A DNA stretch of 48,205 bases. Source: an uncultured Lachnospiraceae bacterium (lineage in GTDB: Bacteria > Bacillota > Clostridia > Lachnospirales > Lachnospiraceae). The translations under genes were made by a program, and so were the position numbers. The stretch spans positions 1 to 48,205 of the forward strand of contig CAJUES010000026.1 in the NCBI GenBank assembly GCA_910585765.1. Direction: 5' to 3'. Positions 15,865 to 23,635 of this stretch are shown piece by piece. Position 1 is the first letter of the stretch. Every line of letters begins with the position of its first letter. The notes beneath the pieces were generated by a model, which saw nothing but the letters and a program-made list of their open reading frames with translations, was not told the DNA's origin and made no database searches.

Positions 15865-15935
15865 GTATGCTGTGAATGTAGCATACAGATCAGCTGATAC
15901 CCAGTGTCGGGACGCTCCAGCCCAGACTTGGTATT
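15865..15935 (+). ncRNA. Candidate S15-binding leader of rpsO
   Basis: The leader can form GTATGC/GCATAC (15865-15870 with 15881-15886) and GATACC/GGTATT (15896-15901 with 15930-15935) enclosing a GC-rich region. rpsO mRNAs in several bacterial groups carry leaders that bind S15 and repress translation; the position and the GATACC...GGTATT stem fit that role. It was identified by eye, not by a covariance model. Confidence 0.5.
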
Positions 15936-15976
15936 GAGCGATTACAATAGTTTAGAACAAGATGGAGGATGTTACA

Positions 15977-16243
15977 ATGATTTCTAAGGAAAAAAAGCAG
16001 GCGATCATCGCAGAGTACGGCAGAAAGCCTGGCGATACCGGATCACCGGAAGTACAGATTGCAATTCTGACAGCAAGGATCCAGGAGTTGACTGAGCACT
16101 TAAAGAGCAATCAGAAGGATCATCACTCAAGACGTGGCCTTTTGAAGATGGTTGGTCAGAGACGTGGTTTGCTTGACTACTTGAAAGGGACTGACATCGA
16201 GGGATATCGTGCTCTGATCGAGAAGCTTGGTATCAGAAAGTAA
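15977..16243 (+). CDS. rpsO: Ribosomal protein S15
   Basis: Primary 16S rRNA binding protein of the 30S platform. The 88-residue sequence shows the family signature GDTGSPEVQIAILTARIQELTEHLKSN, then DHHSRRGLLKMVGQRRGLLDYL. ATG 15977 follows GATGGAGGATG; an in-frame ATG at 15962 lies within that binding site and is not used. rpsO precedes pnp, as in many bacteria, but here a terminator and a 395-base gap stand between them. Confidence 0.97.
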   Translation: MISKEKKQAIIAEYGRKPGDTGSPEVQIAILTARIQELTEHLKSNQKDHHSRRGLLKMVGQRRGLLDYLKGTDIEGYRALIEKLGIRK

Positions 16244-16265
16244 TTTTCGAATACTTATGCATTGG

Positions 16266-16289
16266 AAGGAGCGGGACTGTCCGCTCCTT
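16266..16289 (+). terminator. rpsO terminator
   Basis: AAGGAGCGG (16266-16274) pairs with CCGCTCCTT (16281-16289) around GACTGT, followed by TATG. The U tract is short (TTT), so read-through into pnp is possible. Confidence 0.7.
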
Positions 16290-16409
16290 TATGTGCATTA
16301 AACTAGTACCGCATTGTGCCTTATCCAGACAGAAATGACAGTGCAGCCGGAGCAATGGACGAGTCAGGGTGTATAGGCTGTTTCTGAGCACGCTCGGGTC
16401 TGACGATAG

Positions 16410-16568
16410 GATCTGCAGCGATAAGATCTGCAGAGATCTGCAGATAGAAGTTTGGCTCGAGACCGCTGAAAAGCTTATGAAGCTTCGTGGGTTTTTCAGT
16501 AGTTTCGGCAGGCTCTGTCTCAGAAAGCTCTTATCATGATCCTGGTTTGACGGTTCGTCTGAGACAGA
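16410..16568 (+). promoter_or_regulatory. Structured leader region upstream of pnp
   Basis: The 395-base gap 16290-16685 has no gene. It holds three copies of GATCTGCAG (16410-16418, 16425-16433, 16435-16443), a CTGAAAA...TTTTTCAG inverted pair near 16466-16500, and a perfect 11-base inverted repeat TCTGTCTCAGA (16514-16524) with TCTGAGACAGA (16558-16568). In E. coli PNPase represses its own mRNA through a long leader stem cut by RNase III; a stem at this site may serve a similar purpose. No clear sigma-A promoter was found here. Confidence 0.45.
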
Positions 16569-16685
16569 TTTCAGGAGGCTGATCTGCCGGAGGCAGGGAT
16601 CAGGCCGGATCAGCAGACAGTACGGATATTGGAGCATGGAAAAAGAAGAAGTATGAATGAATAAAGAAAAGGAGAATTGTATCGT

Positions 16686-18812
16686 ATGGAATACATGACA
16701 TTCAGTGAGAAAAGAGACAAGTCCTACAAGGCGTACAGCATGGAGCTTGCAGGACGCACATTGACAATTGACATCGGAAGGGTGGCAGCGCAGGCAAACG
16801 GAGCGGCGCTGATGCACTACGGTGATACGACAGTGCTTTGTACAGCGACTGCATCGGACAAGCCAAGAGACGGCATTGATTTCTTCCCGCTCTCCGTTGA
16901 GTATGAGGAGAAGCTTTACTCTGTGGGAAAGATCCCGGGCGGTTTCAACAAGCGCGAGGGCAAGGCGAGCGAGAATGCGATCCTCACAAGCCGGGTGATC
17001 GACAGACCGATGCGCCCGCTGTTCCCGAAGGACTACAGAAATGATGTCACCTTGAACAACATGGTCATGAGCGTGGATCCGGCATGCCGTCCGGAACTGG
17101 TTGCCATGATCGGTTCGGCGGTGGTCACTTCTATATCGGACATTCCGTTTGACGGTCCGTGTGCGACGACACAGATGGGACTTGTCGATGGCGAGTTTGT
17201 AGTAAATCCGAATCAGGAACAGTGGAAGAACGGCGATCTGCAGCTTACAGTGGCGTCCACGAGCCAGAAGGTCATCATGATCGAGGCAGGTGCGAATGAA
17301 GTGCCGGAGGACAAGATGATCGAGGCGATCTACAAGTGCCATGAGATCAACCAGACGATCATCGGGTTTATCAACCATATCGTGGCTGAGGTTGGCAGAA
17401 CAAAGCATGAGTACACAAGCTGTGCGATTCCCGAGGAGATGTTCGCCAGGATCAGGGAGATCGTTCCGCCTGAGGAGATGGAGGTTGCCGTCTTCACGGA
17501 TGAGAAGCAGGTAAGGGAAGAGAACATCCGCAAGATCACGGAGAAGCTCGAGGAGGCATTTGCAGACAATGAAGAGTGGCTCGCGATCCTTGGGGAGGCG
17601 ATCTATCAGTATCAGAAAAAGACAGTCCGCAAGATGATCTTAAAGGATCACAAGCGTCCTGACGGTCGTGCGGTCACACAGATCCGTCCGCTTGCGGCTG
17701 AGATAGATATCATTCCGCGCGTACATGGTTCGGCAATGTTCACACGCGGACAGACACAGATCTGTACGGTCACGACACTGGCGCCGCTGTCGGAGGTACA
17801 GAAGATTGACGGTCTTGACGAGAACGAGACGGCAAAGAGATATATGCATCATTACAATTTCCCGTCCTACTCAGTGGGTGAGACAAAACCGTCGAGAGGA
17901 CCGGGACGCCGCGAGATCGGCCACGGTGCGCTGGCGGAGAAGGCGCTCATGCCTGTCATCCCGTCAGAGGAAGCATTTCCGTATGCGATCCGCACTGTGT
18001 CGGAGACATTTGAGTCAAACGGTTCCACTTCGCAGGGTTCGATCTGTGCATCTACGATGTCGCTGATGGCGGCAGGCGTGCCGATCAGAAAGCCGGTAGC
18101 GGGCATTTCCTGCGGACTTGTCACAGGCGAAACAGATGATGATTATATCGTGCTGACAGACATTCAGGGGCTTGAGGACTTCTTTGGCGATATGGACTTC
18201 AAGGTAGCCGGTACGAAGGACGGTATCACGGCTATTCAGATGGATATCAAGATCCATGGTCTGACAAGGCCGATCGTCGAGGAGGCGATCGCCAAGACAA
18301 AGGATGCCAGAATGTATATCCTGAATGAGATCATGATTCCCTGCATCAGCCAGCCAAGACCGACTGTCGGCGAGTATGCGCCTAAGATCATCCAGACCAA
18401 GATCGATCCGGAGAAGATTGGCGATGTTGTGGGTCAGAGAGGCAAGACCATCAACACGATCATCGAGCAGACCGGCGTCAAGATCGACATTTCGGATGAT
18501 GGATTTGTAAGCATCTGCGGCACGGATCAGAAGATGATGGACAAGGCTTGCGAGATGATCAAGATCATCACAACGGATTTTGAGGCAGGTCAGGTATTTA
18601 AGGGCAAGGTTGTCAGCATCAAGGAGTTCGGGGCATTCCTTGAGTTTGCTCCCGGAAAAGAGGGTATGGTGCACATCTCCAAGATCGCGAAGGAGAGGAT
18701 CAACCATGTCGAGGATGTGCTCACACTCGGTGATGTCGTCACAGTTGTGTGCCTTGGCAGGGACAAGATGGGACGCATCAGCTTTTCGATGAAAGACGTG
18801 GCACAGCAGTAA
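16686..18812 (+). CDS. pnp: Polyribonucleotide nucleotidyltransferase (PNPase)
   Basis: Phosphorolytic 3'-5' exoribonuclease, part of the RNA degradation machinery. Layout: first RNase PH domain (about 10-140), helical linker, second RNase PH domain (about 310-540, with RRDGRA-type DGRAVTQIRPL and SNGSTSQGSICASTMSLMAAGVP), KH domain (IGDVVGQRGKTINTIIEQTG) and S1 domain (VFKGKVVSIKEFGAFLEFAPGK in two parts). I chose ATG 16686: AAAAGGAG ends 11 bases upstream, while TTG 16677 would be only 2 bases from it. Length 708 residues is normal. Confidence 0.96.
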   Translation: MEYMTFSEKRDKSYKAYSMELAGRTLTIDIGRVAAQANGAALMHYGDTTVLCTATASDKPRDGIDFFPLSVEYEEKLYSVGKIPGGFNKREGKASENAILTSRVIDRPMRPLFPKDYRNDVTLNNMVMSVDPACRPELVAMIGSAVVTSISDIPFDGPCATTQMGLVDGEFVVNPNQEQWKNGDLQLTVASTSQKVIMIEAGANEVPEDKMIEAIYKCHEINQTIIGFINHIVAEVGRTKHEYTSCAIPEEMFARIREIVPPEEMEVAVFTDEKQVREENIRKITEKLEEAFADNEEWLAILGEAIYQYQKKTVRKMILKDHKRPDGRAVTQIRPLAAEIDIIPRVHGSAMFTRGQTQICTVTTLAPLSEVQKIDGLDENETAKRYMHHYNFPSYSVGETKPSRGPGRREIGHGALAEKALMPVIPSEEAFPYAIRTVSETFESNGSTSQGSICASTMSLMAAGVPIRKPVAGISCGLVTGETDDDYIVLTDIQGLEDFFGDMDFKVAGTKDGITAIQMDIKIHGLTRPIVEEAIAKTKDARMYILNEIMIPCISQPRPTVGEYAPKIIQTKIDPEKIGDVVGQRGKTINTIIEQTGVKIDISDDGFVSICGTDQKMMDKACEMIKIITTDFEAGQVFKGKVVSIKEFGAFLEFAPGKEGMVHISKIAKERINHVEDVLTLGDVVTVVCLGRDKMGRISFSMKDVAQQ

Positions 18813-18835
18813 GCGGAATAAATTCAGATAAAGAG

Positions 18836-18871
18836 AAGGGAGACTCTTTCGGGTGGAGAGGAGTCTCCCTT
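18836..18871. terminator. Shared terminator between pnp and the convergent methyltransferase gene
   Basis: AAGGGAGACTC (18836-18846) pairs with GAGTCTCCCTT (18861-18871) across a 14-base loop. It lies 24 bases after the pnp stop and two bases before the stop of the minus-strand gene, so it can serve both. Confidence 0.72.
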
Positions 18872-18873
18872 TG

Positions 18874-19710
18874 TCATACATCTTTTCGCTCAAAGATCAT
18901 TGCCTGAAATGTGGCGTTCCCGTCTCCGTTTTTGCAGGAGAATTGTACGTGCGTGCCGCGTATCTGGCAGAAACCGGCATGATTCAGCGCGCTGAGCAGA
19001 CCGGCGTAGGTGTTGTCATCCTCGTAGCGCTCCACGCTGATCAGATGCCCGTGTGCTTTAGTCAGCGCCGCAAGCTTTGCCGCGTACGGTTTGTGGCGCT
19101 TTGCGTGTTCCCCGACCGACAGGAGGGCTGGTTTGGGTTCCTGACAGAGCGCTTTCCACGCGACGTTTTCGTGCACGGTTCGGCAGGAAAACAGTGTGTC
19201 ATATCCTGTGTTTCGGACTGTTTCCGGAAGGGCAAAATGTGTGTTGGCTGTCTGGAGGTGCTCGGAGAGTTGTCTAGCCACAGCGACAGCATTTTGGGAC
19301 AAGTCGAGTCCTGTGACGCGGGCGCCGGGATGCTGCAGTGCGAGAAAGCAGGTCAGAAGCCCGTTTCCGCAGCCGATGTCAAGGATATCTCCGGCAAAAA
19401 AAGCGTCATACTGGAGCAGGTATTCCAGAACCCTGCGGAAGAATATACGGTCATAAAAAGAAGCCGCCAAAAGGCTGAGCTGCAGATTCTGATTCCAGTA
19501 ATCGACAAGCGCATCCTGGCGGTGGAGATAGGGCGTGTCCCCTGTCCCGGACACCAGCCGTTCCTCCGACTGGTCAAACAATTCTGTCAGCCTTTCAATG
19601 TGTCGTCCGCCGTCTGCCTGTCCAAAATGTGCGATCAGTGCCGTGTCAAGCTCGGAGATCCGGCGGATTCCGATTTGGGAAAGATAATCTTTTATAGCTG
19701 GATCATTCAT
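18874..19710 (-). CDS. Class I SAM-dependent methyltransferase
   Basis: A 278-residue protein with the glycine-rich SAM-binding motif I DILDIGCGNGLLT at about 108-120, the acidic end of strand 2 in VTGLDLS (about 132-138), and a following seven-strand pattern. Residues 1-100 form a helical N-terminal part. The start is ATG at 19710 (MNDPAIKDYLSQIG), with CAGGAG nine bases upstream; a longer frame to 19779 has no good site. The substrate cannot be told. It is divergent from the ClbS-like gene and convergent with pnp. Confidence 0.85.
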   Translation of the reverse strand: MNDPAIKDYLSQIGIRRISELDTALIAHFGQADGGRHIERLTELFDQSEERLVSGTGDTPYLHRQDALVDYWNQNLQLSLLAASFYDRIFFRRVLEYLLQYDAFFAGDILDIGCGNGLLTCFLALQHPGARVTGLDLSQNAVAVARQLSEHLQTANTHFALPETVRNTGYDTLFSCRTVHENVAWKALCQEPKPALLSVGEHAKRHKPYAAKLAALTKAHGHLISVERYEDDNTYAGLLSALNHAGFCQIRGTHVQFSCKNGDGNATFQAMIFERKDV

Positions 19711-19792
19711 GTAGGTTATCTCCTGTATTGGATTTGATAAAATCATTTTATCACAGACATATATGCAATTCCACGACATTTTTACTTTTTGT

Positions 19793-19860
19793 ACACGATG
19801 TTCAGAAGAAAATTTTTAACCTGACACGATGTTGTCATATTTACTGTATTATACTATTAT
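19793..19860 (+). promoter_or_regulatory. Promoter of the ClbS-like gene with a repeated motif
   Basis: TTGTCA (19832-19837), 17 bases, TATTAT (19855-19860). ACACGATGTT occurs at 19793-19802 and at 19824-19833, three helical turns apart, and the second copy overlaps the -35 box. This spacing suggests a repressor or regulator site shared with the divergent methyltransferase gene. Confidence 0.5.
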
Positions 19861-19942
19861 TATTCAGACACAGGAACGTGTATGCTGATCTGAAAACGAT
19901 GTGACTGAGATACATTTTGTGATATGCGAAAGGAGAACGATC

Positions 19943-20488
19943 ATGGCAAGACCGACAACAAAAGCGGATCTGATGGAGGCTGCGGAGAACAATTATGCGG
20001 AATTAAAGAAATTTATGGAATCTATGACAGAGCAGGAGCTGTCGACGCCCTTTGACTTCTCAAAGGACGAGAAGAAGAAGGAGGCACATTGGCAGCGGGA
20101 CAAGGACCTCAAGGATATATTAGTACATCTGTACGAGTGGCATCAGCTGACATTGGACTGGGTGCCTTCAAACCAGCGGGGGGAGGCGAAGTCTTTTCTG
20201 CCGAAACCGTATACCTGGAAGACATACGGGCAGATGAATATGTTTTTCTGGAAAAAGCATCAGAACACTACGCTGGAGGAGGCAAAGGAGATGCTTGAGC
20301 GATCCCACAGGGAGATTATGCAGCTGGCGGAGCGATTTTCGAATGAGGAGCTGTTTGCAAAGGGGGTCTTTGACTGGGTGGGAAACAGTGCACTTGGTTC
20401 CTATTTTGTGAGCAACACATCGAGCCACTATGCATGGGCATTGAAGAAACTCAAGGCACACCGAAAAAATTGCAAGACAGGGGGATAA
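19943..20488 (+). CDS. ClbS/DfsB family four-helix bundle protein (DinB-like)
   Basis: The 181-residue protein begins MARPTTKADLMEAAENNYAE, a typical ClbS/DfsB start, and has the pattern of four helices with WQRDKDLKDILVHLYEWHQLTLDWV, NMFFWKKHQNTTLEEAKEMLERSH and a last helix SNTSSHYAWALKKLKAHRK. The founding member ClbS protects colibactin producers by hydrolysing its cyclopropane warhead; most relatives in gut bacteria have no known substrate. ATG 19943 has AAAGGAG eight bases away. It stands alone with its own promoter and terminator. A stress or DNA-protection role is inference from family only. Confidence 0.85.
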   Translation: MARPTTKADLMEAAENNYAELKKFMESMTEQELSTPFDFSKDEKKKEAHWQRDKDLKDILVHLYEWHQLTLDWVPSNQRGEAKSFLPKPYTWKTYGQMNMFFWKKHQNTTLEEAKEMLERSHREIMQLAERFSNEELFAKGVFDWVGNSALGSYFVSNTSSHYAWALKKLKAHRKNCKTGG

Positions 20489-20489
20489 A

Positions 20490-20519
20490 AAAGAGGGAGC
20501 GCAGAACGACTCCCTCTTT
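20490..20519 (+). terminator. Terminator of the ClbS-like gene
   Basis: AAAGAGGGAG (20490-20499) pairs perfectly with CTCCCTCTTT (20510-20519) around a 10-base loop, followed by CTGTAT. Confidence 0.8.
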
Positions 20520-20596
20520 CTGTATACATTATACCATATAAATGCCTCAAATTCAAGACTGGTAAAGCTCTGTGACATGCGATATACTTGTCTGGT

Positions 20597-20738
20597 GTTA
20601 CTGTTCACGCCCCAACTAATTCTGACACAATTTTATGTAATGAAGGCGTAAACAGCAACCCATTTGCACACAAAATGTTAAAGTGTAAGCATTTTGGCGC
20701 ACGTTTTTCACTACTTTTATTGACGAGTGAGCAGTAGC
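20597..20738. mobile_element. MITE-like element, copy 2 (longer form)
   Basis: Bases from 20597 (GTTACTGTTCACGCC) through TTTGCA at about 20668 match the first 72 bases of the 3225 copy without a difference by eye. About 28 extra bases (from ACAAAATGTTAAAG to ATTTTGG) follow, then the shared tail CGCACG(T)TTTTCACTAC and TATTGACGAG, ending GAGCAGTAGC instead of GAACAGTAAC. No clean target duplication is left. The extra block means copy 1 is probably an internally deleted derivative, or copy 2 gained a segment. Confidence 0.78.
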
Positions 20739-20820
20739 AATCTGCACAGTGTATGATGACAAAAAACCGTCGCAGAACGGATCTGACCTGCGAGGGTACG
20801 GAAAATGGGGAGGGGTACGC

Positions 20821-21354
20821 ATGGAAAATACGAACTGGATGGTGCTGTTGGAACAGACACAGGTACAAAAGGTGATGGAGACAAACCAGTACACAGAGCG
20901 ATTCGGGCTGATGCTGAGTGAGCAGGACGCACAGCTGCTGGCGCTGGAGCGGAAGAATACGCTCGCGGAACAGAAGCGCATAGAGTTTGGGGAGAGTATT
21001 CTGCCTGGGATCATCTACGAGTTCTGTGATTCTGCGTACATCGATCAGGGCAACTATGTGGAATCCCTCATCAGGCTGCAGGAGATTTTCTTTCAATACA
21101 AAAACGAGATGCTTGATGAGATATCGGACGGGGAGCTTCTTCACTTTATGAAGGAACAGTTTGAGACGATCTGCTTTGGGGATTTTGACTATCTCGAGGG
21201 GACCTGTCTGGACATCTTTGCGCAGGCTGTCCGAGCCGGCTACCGCGGTTACCGCAGGACAGACGGGCGGGGCGAGTACGCGCAGTTTGACGAGGTGGAG
21301 CGCTGGGACAAAGAGCTGTATCTGGAGGCACTGCGCGAACTGTGCTGGAGATAG
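20821..21354 (+). CDS. Uncharacterised protein, DUF6323-like
   Basis: The 177-residue protein is soluble, acidic and helical, with MENTNWMVLLEQTQVQKV at the start and the conserved-looking ESILPGIIYEFCDSAYIDQ and CFGDFDYLEGTCLDIF segments. I recall similar Lachnospiraceae proteins annotated as DUF6323, always next to the partner that follows here. ATG 20821 has a GGGGAGGGG site; an upstream GTG 20749 in frame lacks one. The gene starts 82 bases after the MITE-like element. Function unknown. The two genes are separated by 52 bases and share a terminator, so they likely act together. Confidence 0.65.
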   Translation: MENTNWMVLLEQTQVQKVMETNQYTERFGLMLSEQDAQLLALERKNTLAEQKRIEFGESILPGIIYEFCDSAYIDQGNYVESLIRLQEIFFQYKNEMLDEISDGELLHFMKEQFETICFGDFDYLEGTCLDIFAQAVRAGYRGYRRTDGRGEYAQFDEVERWDKELYLEALRELCWR

Positions 21355-21406
21355 TGCAGATGTCTGCGGACAAAAGGGATTTCTTATGGATAGTGGAGGG
21401 AAACGA

Positions 21407-22246
21407 ATGTACGATATGAATGATCTGGTTCCGATTGTAGCGATGCTCACAGAGAAGTATACAGGTAACGACAGCAGTTCAGTGACTTATGAAAAGGCAA
21501 ATCAGCTGATGGAGGCAGTAGTGTACTGCATCCGGGAAGTGCAAAACGGCGGTGAAGGCATCCTGGTCAGCCAGCAGCAGAGTGCGATGCAGGCGTACAG
21601 GACAGGGGTACAGCTGGTGCGCAGAAAGACGGAGGAACTGCTTGTCTTTTACGAACACAGGAAAAGCAGGTTTTGTCCGTATGGGAATGTATATCTTGCG
21701 GATATATTGCAGAAGGGGATTCCGGCTTTTTTTCGAACATATGACGAAGTATTTGAGCCGCAGAATACGATCCTGACGCTGGACTATCCGATCCTGGTGG
21801 ATGTGTCACAGTATCAGGGGATCGACTGTGTGGATCTGTATGTCAGAAATCTCGCACAGGAACAGCTGTTTCTTGCAAAATTTGGTGAGGACTATGTGAG
21901 AACTGTACTCCGTGCCTACTGCGATGACTATGAAGAGCTTCCCGAAAACATCTCCGGGATCGTGTTCGGGAATGTGATCGGACATGTCCTTGCCGGAAGA
22001 AAGCCGGCAGAGAGACTGTCGGAGACAGATCTGCAGGGGATTTACGAACAGTATGTGTCCTGTGAAAGCGAGAGGAGCGGCGGATTCAGGGAAAAAGTCA
22101 GCAGCGTGGCAAAAGCATTTCTGAGACAGCATTATGCGGGCGAGGAACAGATGCAGCAGTATATGACAGCTGGGCTGACGGATCTCTGCGCACGGATCGA
22201 ACATGCTGCTGCCTGCAGAAAGCTGGATAGGATTTTTGTGTCCTGA
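21407..22246 (+). CDS. Uncharacterised protein, DUF6179-like
   Basis: About 279 residues, soluble. It starts MYDMNDLVPIVAMLTEKYTG, has a helical middle (SQQQSAMQAYRTGVQLVRRK), and the notable strand-rich part TILTLDYPILVDVSQYQGID. ATG 21407 is chosen because GGAGGG sits six bases upstream; ATG 21386 with AAAGGGAT is an alternative that adds seven residues. I recall the family as DUF6179, paired with DUF6323. No catalytic motif is visible. Its stop lies inside the stem of the downstream hairpin. Confidence 0.62.
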   Translation: MYDMNDLVPIVAMLTEKYTGNDSSSVTYEKANQLMEAVVYCIREVQNGGEGILVSQQQSAMQAYRTGVQLVRRKTEELLVFYEHRKSRFCPYGNVYLADILQKGIPAFFRTYDEVFEPQNTILTLDYPILVDVSQYQGIDCVDLYVRNLAQEQLFLAKFGEDYVRTVLRAYCDDYEELPENISGIVFGNVIGHVLAGRKPAERLSETDLQGIYEQYVSCESERSGGFREKVSSVAKAFLRQHYAGEEQMQQYMTAGLTDLCARIEHAAACRKLDRIFVS

Positions 22247-22274
22247 AACTGCAGGATGGCAGTTTCAGGAGTTT
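22242..22274 (+). terminator. Terminator of the DUF6323/DUF6179 pair
   Basis: CCTGAAACTG (22242-22251) pairs with CAGTTTCAGG (22260-22269); AGTTTTT follows. The stop codon of the upstream gene (22244-22246) lies in the left arm. Confidence 0.7.
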
Positions 22275-22284
22275 TTGATATGGC

Positions 22285-23352
22285 TCACAGATGGAAGACA
22301 GCTTTCAGGGTATCGTCTTGTGTGAGCAGTCTCTTGGCAAGCGTGCGGTACTGCTCCTCGTGAAGATAGGTGTGGCGGAACGGTTTGATGGAGGGAGCAA
22401 GGTCGATCGCCTTTGTGTAGTCCTCCACATTGAGGTTGAGTGTGGTGACATAGTCCCAAAATCCTGTTTCCGCAAAAACAGTGTTCACGCGCTGATAGCG
22501 GTGGTCATGGACGCGGCTCATGAGGTAGGTGGCGATGCCGACCTGAATGCCGTGGAGCTGCGGGGTTTCCAACATCTTGTCCAATGCATGGGAGATCAGA
22601 TGCTCACTGCCGCTCGTGGGCGCACTGCTCCCGGCAATCTCGTTTGCGATGCCGCTCATGGCGAGGGAATCGAGCAGCTCCTTTAGAAACAGGTCATCGT
22701 GGATGCTGTGGAAAGGTGTCCGCACAAAGCTGTTCACCGCCTTCTTGGCGATCATGAGGGCAAAGTCGTTGACCTGGGCGGCGCCGTGCGCCTCCTCAAA
22801 CTTCCAGTCGTAGAGTGCGGTGATCTTGGATACCATGTCTCCGATGCCGGAATAGATGAACTTTTCCGGCGCGCTCTTGATAACTGTGGTATCTGCGATG
22901 ATGCCATATGCAAGACGTGCAGGAACAGAAGTTCTCCGATTGTTTACGATCAGCGATGCGCTGGCGCTGGAGAAGCCGTCGCTGGACGAGGAAGTCGGAA
23001 CGCTGATAAAAGGCAGTTTGCGCAGGAAACCGATGTACTTTGCCGCGTCAATGACCTTGCCGCCGCCAAGTCCGATCACTGCCTGCGTGGAATTGGGCAG
23101 GCCAAATGCCAGATCGATGATGTCGCCAATATTGACAGTATCGATCTCACAGTATTCCAACACCTCGATGCCGGCGTCGCGCAGGGCATCCAGAACTTTG
23201 CAGCCAAACATGTCGATCAGACCGTTTCCGAAATAAATGACGATTTTTTTGAAATCACAGCCCCTCAGATAGACGCCGATATGTTCCAGTGCATTGGGCT
23301 CCACCTTCAATATGGTGGGGATTGCGATGTGGCTTGTGCTGAATTTGTTCAT
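22285..23352 (-). CDS. Glycerol-1-phosphate dehydrogenase-like (iron-containing alcohol dehydrogenase superfamily)
   Basis: The 355-residue protein has the NAD(P)-binding GLGGGKVIDAAKY (about 95-106) and PTSSSSDGFSSASASL of the sn-glycerol-1-phosphate/AraM branch. Metal ligands expected in the family are visible as Asp172 (GIGDMVSK), His251 (SEHLISH) and His267 (LHGIQVG). In Archaea this enzyme makes the lipid backbone; in Bacillus AraM makes glycerol-1-phosphate for an archaeal-type lipid. A PcrB-like prenyltransferase is not in this window, so the exact product here is open. ATG 23352 has an AAGGAAGG site. It is divergent from the hemerythrin gene. Confidence 0.8.
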   Translation of the reverse strand: MNKFSTSHIAIPTILKVEPNALEHIGVYLRGCDFKKIVIYFGNGLIDMFGCKVLDALRDAGIEVLEYCEIDTVNIGDIIDLAFGLPNSTQAVIGLGGGKVIDAAKYIGFLRKLPFISVPTSSSSDGFSSASASLIVNNRRTSVPARLAYGIIADTTVIKSAPEKFIYSGIGDMVSKITALYDWKFEEAHGAAQVNDFALMIAKKAVNSFVRTPFHSIHDDLFLKELLDSLAMSGIANEIAGSSAPTSGSEHLISHALDKMLETPQLHGIQVGIATYLMSRVHDHRYQRVNTVFAETGFWDYVTTLNLNVEDYTKAIDLAPSIKPFRHTYLHEEQYRTLAKRLLTQDDTLKAVFHL

Positions 23353-23524
23353 GGTATCTCACCTTCCTTAAATGGATTTACATCTATTATATATCCAAAA
23401 CGGCAGGGAGACAAATGGAATTTTTCGAATCCGTAAAATTTGGTTTACGGCGGCACATAAAAACACGACAAAAAGATAGGACTGAAAAAAATGTAAAATT
23501 TATCTAACGCTGTATGCGAATTTG

Positions 23525-23533
23525 TGGTATAAT
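23525..23533 (+). promoter_or_regulatory. Extended -10 promoter of the hemerythrin-REC gene
   Basis: TGGTATAAT (23525-23533) is an extended -10 element; no -35 box of quality lies 17 bases upstream. The leader to ATG 23636 would be about 95 bases. Confidence 0.5.
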
Positions 23534-23635
23534 GAATATATTATAGCATATTCACTGTAAGTGTAGATGATTTGCAGTATAGAATGCCACTGGTGTACCA
23601 ATTATATAATGATTAAGGCAAAGGAGAAGAATTTC

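Noticed and set aside
16233..17408. A 391-codon open frame on the minus strand over the pnp leader and pnp 5' half
   Set aside because: Cys/Leu/Arg-rich composition, no ribosome binding site, and pnp is clear on the other strand.
18853..19737. A 294-codon plus-strand frame opposite the methyltransferase
   Set aside because: The minus strand has the SAM motif DILDIGCGNG and a good start; the plus-strand product has no family resemblance and starts inside the pnp terminator.
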